NCBI GenBank assembly: GCA_030431095.1
Contig: JAUIJU010000004.1
Location: 1-64,000, forward strand
Length of the DNA stretch: 64,000 bases
Direction: 5' to 3'
DNA from: Gammaproteobacteria bacterium
Lineage (GTDB): Bacteria > Pseudomonadota > Gammaproteobacteria > Xanthomonadales > SZUA-36
The notes under the pieces were generated by a model that worked only from the letters and a program-made list of their open reading frames with translations, was not told the origin of the DNA and made no database searches. Position 1 is the first letter of the stretch. Each line of letters begins with the position of its first letter. Positions 62,631-64,000 of this stretch are shown here, piece by piece. Both the position numbers and the translations under genes were made by a program.

Positions 62631-64000
62631 CTAGGCCTGCTGTTTCTCGGCCTGCTCGGCGAGAATGCCGGCGGCTTCCTCCTGCAGGATCTGGGTCAGG
62701 CGCCGCGCGCGGCTGGACACCAGGGTGTGCAGGAACACGGTCGGGATGGCCACGACCAGGCCCAGCACGGTGGTGACCAGGGCGGTGGAAATACCGCCGG
62801 CCATCAGCTTCGGATCGCCCGCCCCGTACAGGGTGATGGCCTGGAAGGTCACGATCATGCCGGTCACCGTGCCGAGCAGACCCAGCAGCGGGGCCACCAC
62901 GGAGATGATCTTCAGCATGGGCAGCCAGGCGTTGAACTTGGGCGTCTCGCGAAGAATCGCCTCCCCGAGTCGCAGCTCCAGGGCCTCGACGTCGTCGTTC
63001 CGGTTATCCTGGTACACCTTCAGGACGCGTCCCAGCGGGTTGTTGCCGGGGTTGTCCGGGTTCTTGATCTGCGCGTTCACCTTGGCGCCGGTGCCCGACA
63101 GGACGATCAGGCGCCAGATGGCGATCAGCACGCCGATGATACCCAGGGCGATGATCACGTAACCCACTTCCTTACCCTGCGCGATGCGCTCACCCAGGCT
63201 GGGCGACTGCACCAGCAGGCCCAGCAGCTGGCCTCGGGTCGGGTCCAGGCCGATCGGCTGTACGCCGGCGCTGGCGCCTTCCAGGTCGGGAATGCGGTTG
63301 GTATAGCGTGACTGCGGCTGGCGTTGCAGCTCGACCACCCGGCCGGTTTCCGGCACGAACTCCAGGTACTTGCCGTCGCTGACCAGGTTGAAGGCGCCGA
63401 TGCGCACCACGTTCTGCTGCACTTCCTCGCCGTCGGAGGTGACCACCATGGTGGGGAAGGACACCACCTTGCCGGTCTCGGTCATCTCACGCTGCAGTTC
63501 GAACCACAGGCGCTCGATCTCTTCCAGGGAGGCCATGCGGTTGGTCTGGCCCATCTTGGCCGCGAATTCCGTCATCCATTCCAGGCGGTCCGGGAACTGG
63601 GCCTGGGTAATGGAGCCGGTCATCTGGCCGATACCGTCACCGGCAGCCTGTTGCAGCACGCCGAACAGTTCTTTCAGGTCGCCCAGGGCTTCGTTGAGCT
63701 GGGCTTCCAGTTCGATCAGTTGCTGGTCGTTCTGGTCGAAGCGGGCTTCGAGGTTGGCGGAACGCTGCTCCTCGTTGGCCTTTTCCTGTTGCATTTCGTT
63801 GAGCAGGCGTTGCTGGTTCGCGCGGTCGTTGCGGAAGGCCTGCAGACGGGCCTGGGCTTCTTCGGCGTCGTTGACGCGACCCTGGCTGACCTGGTTCAGC
63901 AGTTCATCCAGGTTGACCGGTTCAGCCGCCATGGCGGTGCCGGCCAGGCCGAAGGCCAGGGTGGTGATCGCCGTGGCGCGCGCGGCGCCTCGGAAAGTAC
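62631..64000 (-). CDS. ttpC: TtpC-like ExbB family protein, start beyond the window
   Basis: A two-part protein: a secreted, coiled-coil N-terminal region (visible mature start AEPVNLDELLNQ, then Glu/Gln-rich helices to about residue 150), a linker domain and a C-terminal three-helix ExbB/TolQ part (PMLKIISVVAPLLGLLGTVTGMIVTF). The signal peptide (TLAFGLAGTAMA) runs off the window end, so the first residues are missing. In Vibrio TtpC is required for TonB2 function. DUF3450 genes usually lie just upstream, beyond the window. Confidence 0.9.
   Translation of the reverse strand, partial: TFRGAARATAITTLAFGLAGTAMAAEPVNLDELLNQVSQGRVNDAEEAQARLQAFRNDRANQQRLLNEMQQEKANEEQRSANLEARFDQNDQQLIELEAQLNEALGDLKELFGVLQQAAGDGIGQMTGSITQAQFPDRLEWMTEFAAKMGQTNRMASLEEIERLWFELQREMTETGKVVSFPTMVVTSDGEEVQQNVVRIGAFNLVSDGKYLEFVPETGRVVELQRQPQSRYTNRIPDLEGASAGVQPIGLDPTRGQLLGLLVQSPSLGERIAQGKEVGYVIIALGIIGVLIAIWRLIVLSGTGAKVNAQIKNPDNPGNNPLGRVLKVYQDNRNDDVEALELRLGEAILRETPKFNAWLPMLKIISVVAPLLGLLGTVTGMIVTFQAITLYGAGDPKLMAGGISTALVTTVLGLVVAIPTVFLHTLVSSRARRLTQILQEEAAGILAEQAEKQQA

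Noticed and set aside
1-64000. tRNA, rRNA, riboswitch, prophage or transposase genes
   Set aside because: No cloverleaf-like segment, ribosomal RNA, integrase or transposase motif was found on either strand by reading; a covariance-model search would be needed to exclude small RNAs.

Overview
The window is GC-rich throughout (about two thirds G+C by eye) and densely coding, with short gaps and many ATGA-type or few-base overlaps. Gene content points to a free-living, probably saline or marine, gammaproteobacterium near the Xanthomonadales/Chromatiales grade. The evidence is a TtpC-type TonB system, PntAB, AcnD/PrpF, a Fur box of gammaproteobacterial type, Fe-SOD, a BCCT transporter, and xylan and hexuronate use. 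This placement is inference; there is no rRNA or tRNA to confirm it, and I see no phage, insertion sequence or CRISPR array.

Layout. (1) 1-7295: end of a hexuronate operon (TRAP permease, UxuB-type reductase, UxaA-type altronate dehydratase), then acnD-prpF of the 2-methylcitrate cycle. (2) 7321-18269: an accessory block with a small sulfotransferase, an MFS exporter, a BCCT transporter with an overlapping universal stress protein, an aspartyl/asparaginyl beta-hydroxylase-like oxygenase, a TPR-sulfotransferase, a TonB-dependent receptor and a divergent MarR regulator. (3) 18351-22759: SlyD-like FKBP, two small unknown genes behind a perfect Fur box, and pntAB. (4) 22859-31124: a CRP-like site, a FadL-family porin, a 1530-residue modular secreted protein, MarC- and YdcZ-family membrane proteins and sodB. 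(5) 31214-35015: a likely zinc-handling operon (DUF2878 membrane protein, small secreted Cys/His protein, ZnuD-like receptor with three His/Asp/Glu-rich segments, gamma-carbonic anhydrase). (6) 35118-39773: OmpR-type two-component pair, a FAD oxidoreductase of UDP-galactopyranose-mutase type and a GT2 glycosyltransferase. (7) 40014-51929: glycogen operon, CBM20-esterase-like protein / glk / glgC / glgA / glgB / glgP / glgX. (8) 51916-59468: xylan and xylose module, xylBA divergent from a LacI regulator, a secreted GH10 xylanase, a Nudix-fold regulator and an intracellular GH43 xylosidase. (9) 59615-64000: TonB energising operon (TtpC, ExbB, ExbD, TonB, TPR protein), cut by the window end.

How they fit together. 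Polymers are cut outside (GH10), products enter through TonB-dependent or porin routes powered by the TonB operon, GH43, XylA and XylB feed the pentose phosphate pathway, and surplus glucose units go to glycogen. The points I find most worth following are: the sulfotransferase/hydroxylase/receptor block; a CBM20 esterase homologue in the glycogen operon whose nucleophile serine is alanine; a shared 19-bp inverted repeat in front of the xylanase/Nudix-regulator and xylosidase transcripts; and the Fur-box pair of unknown genes.
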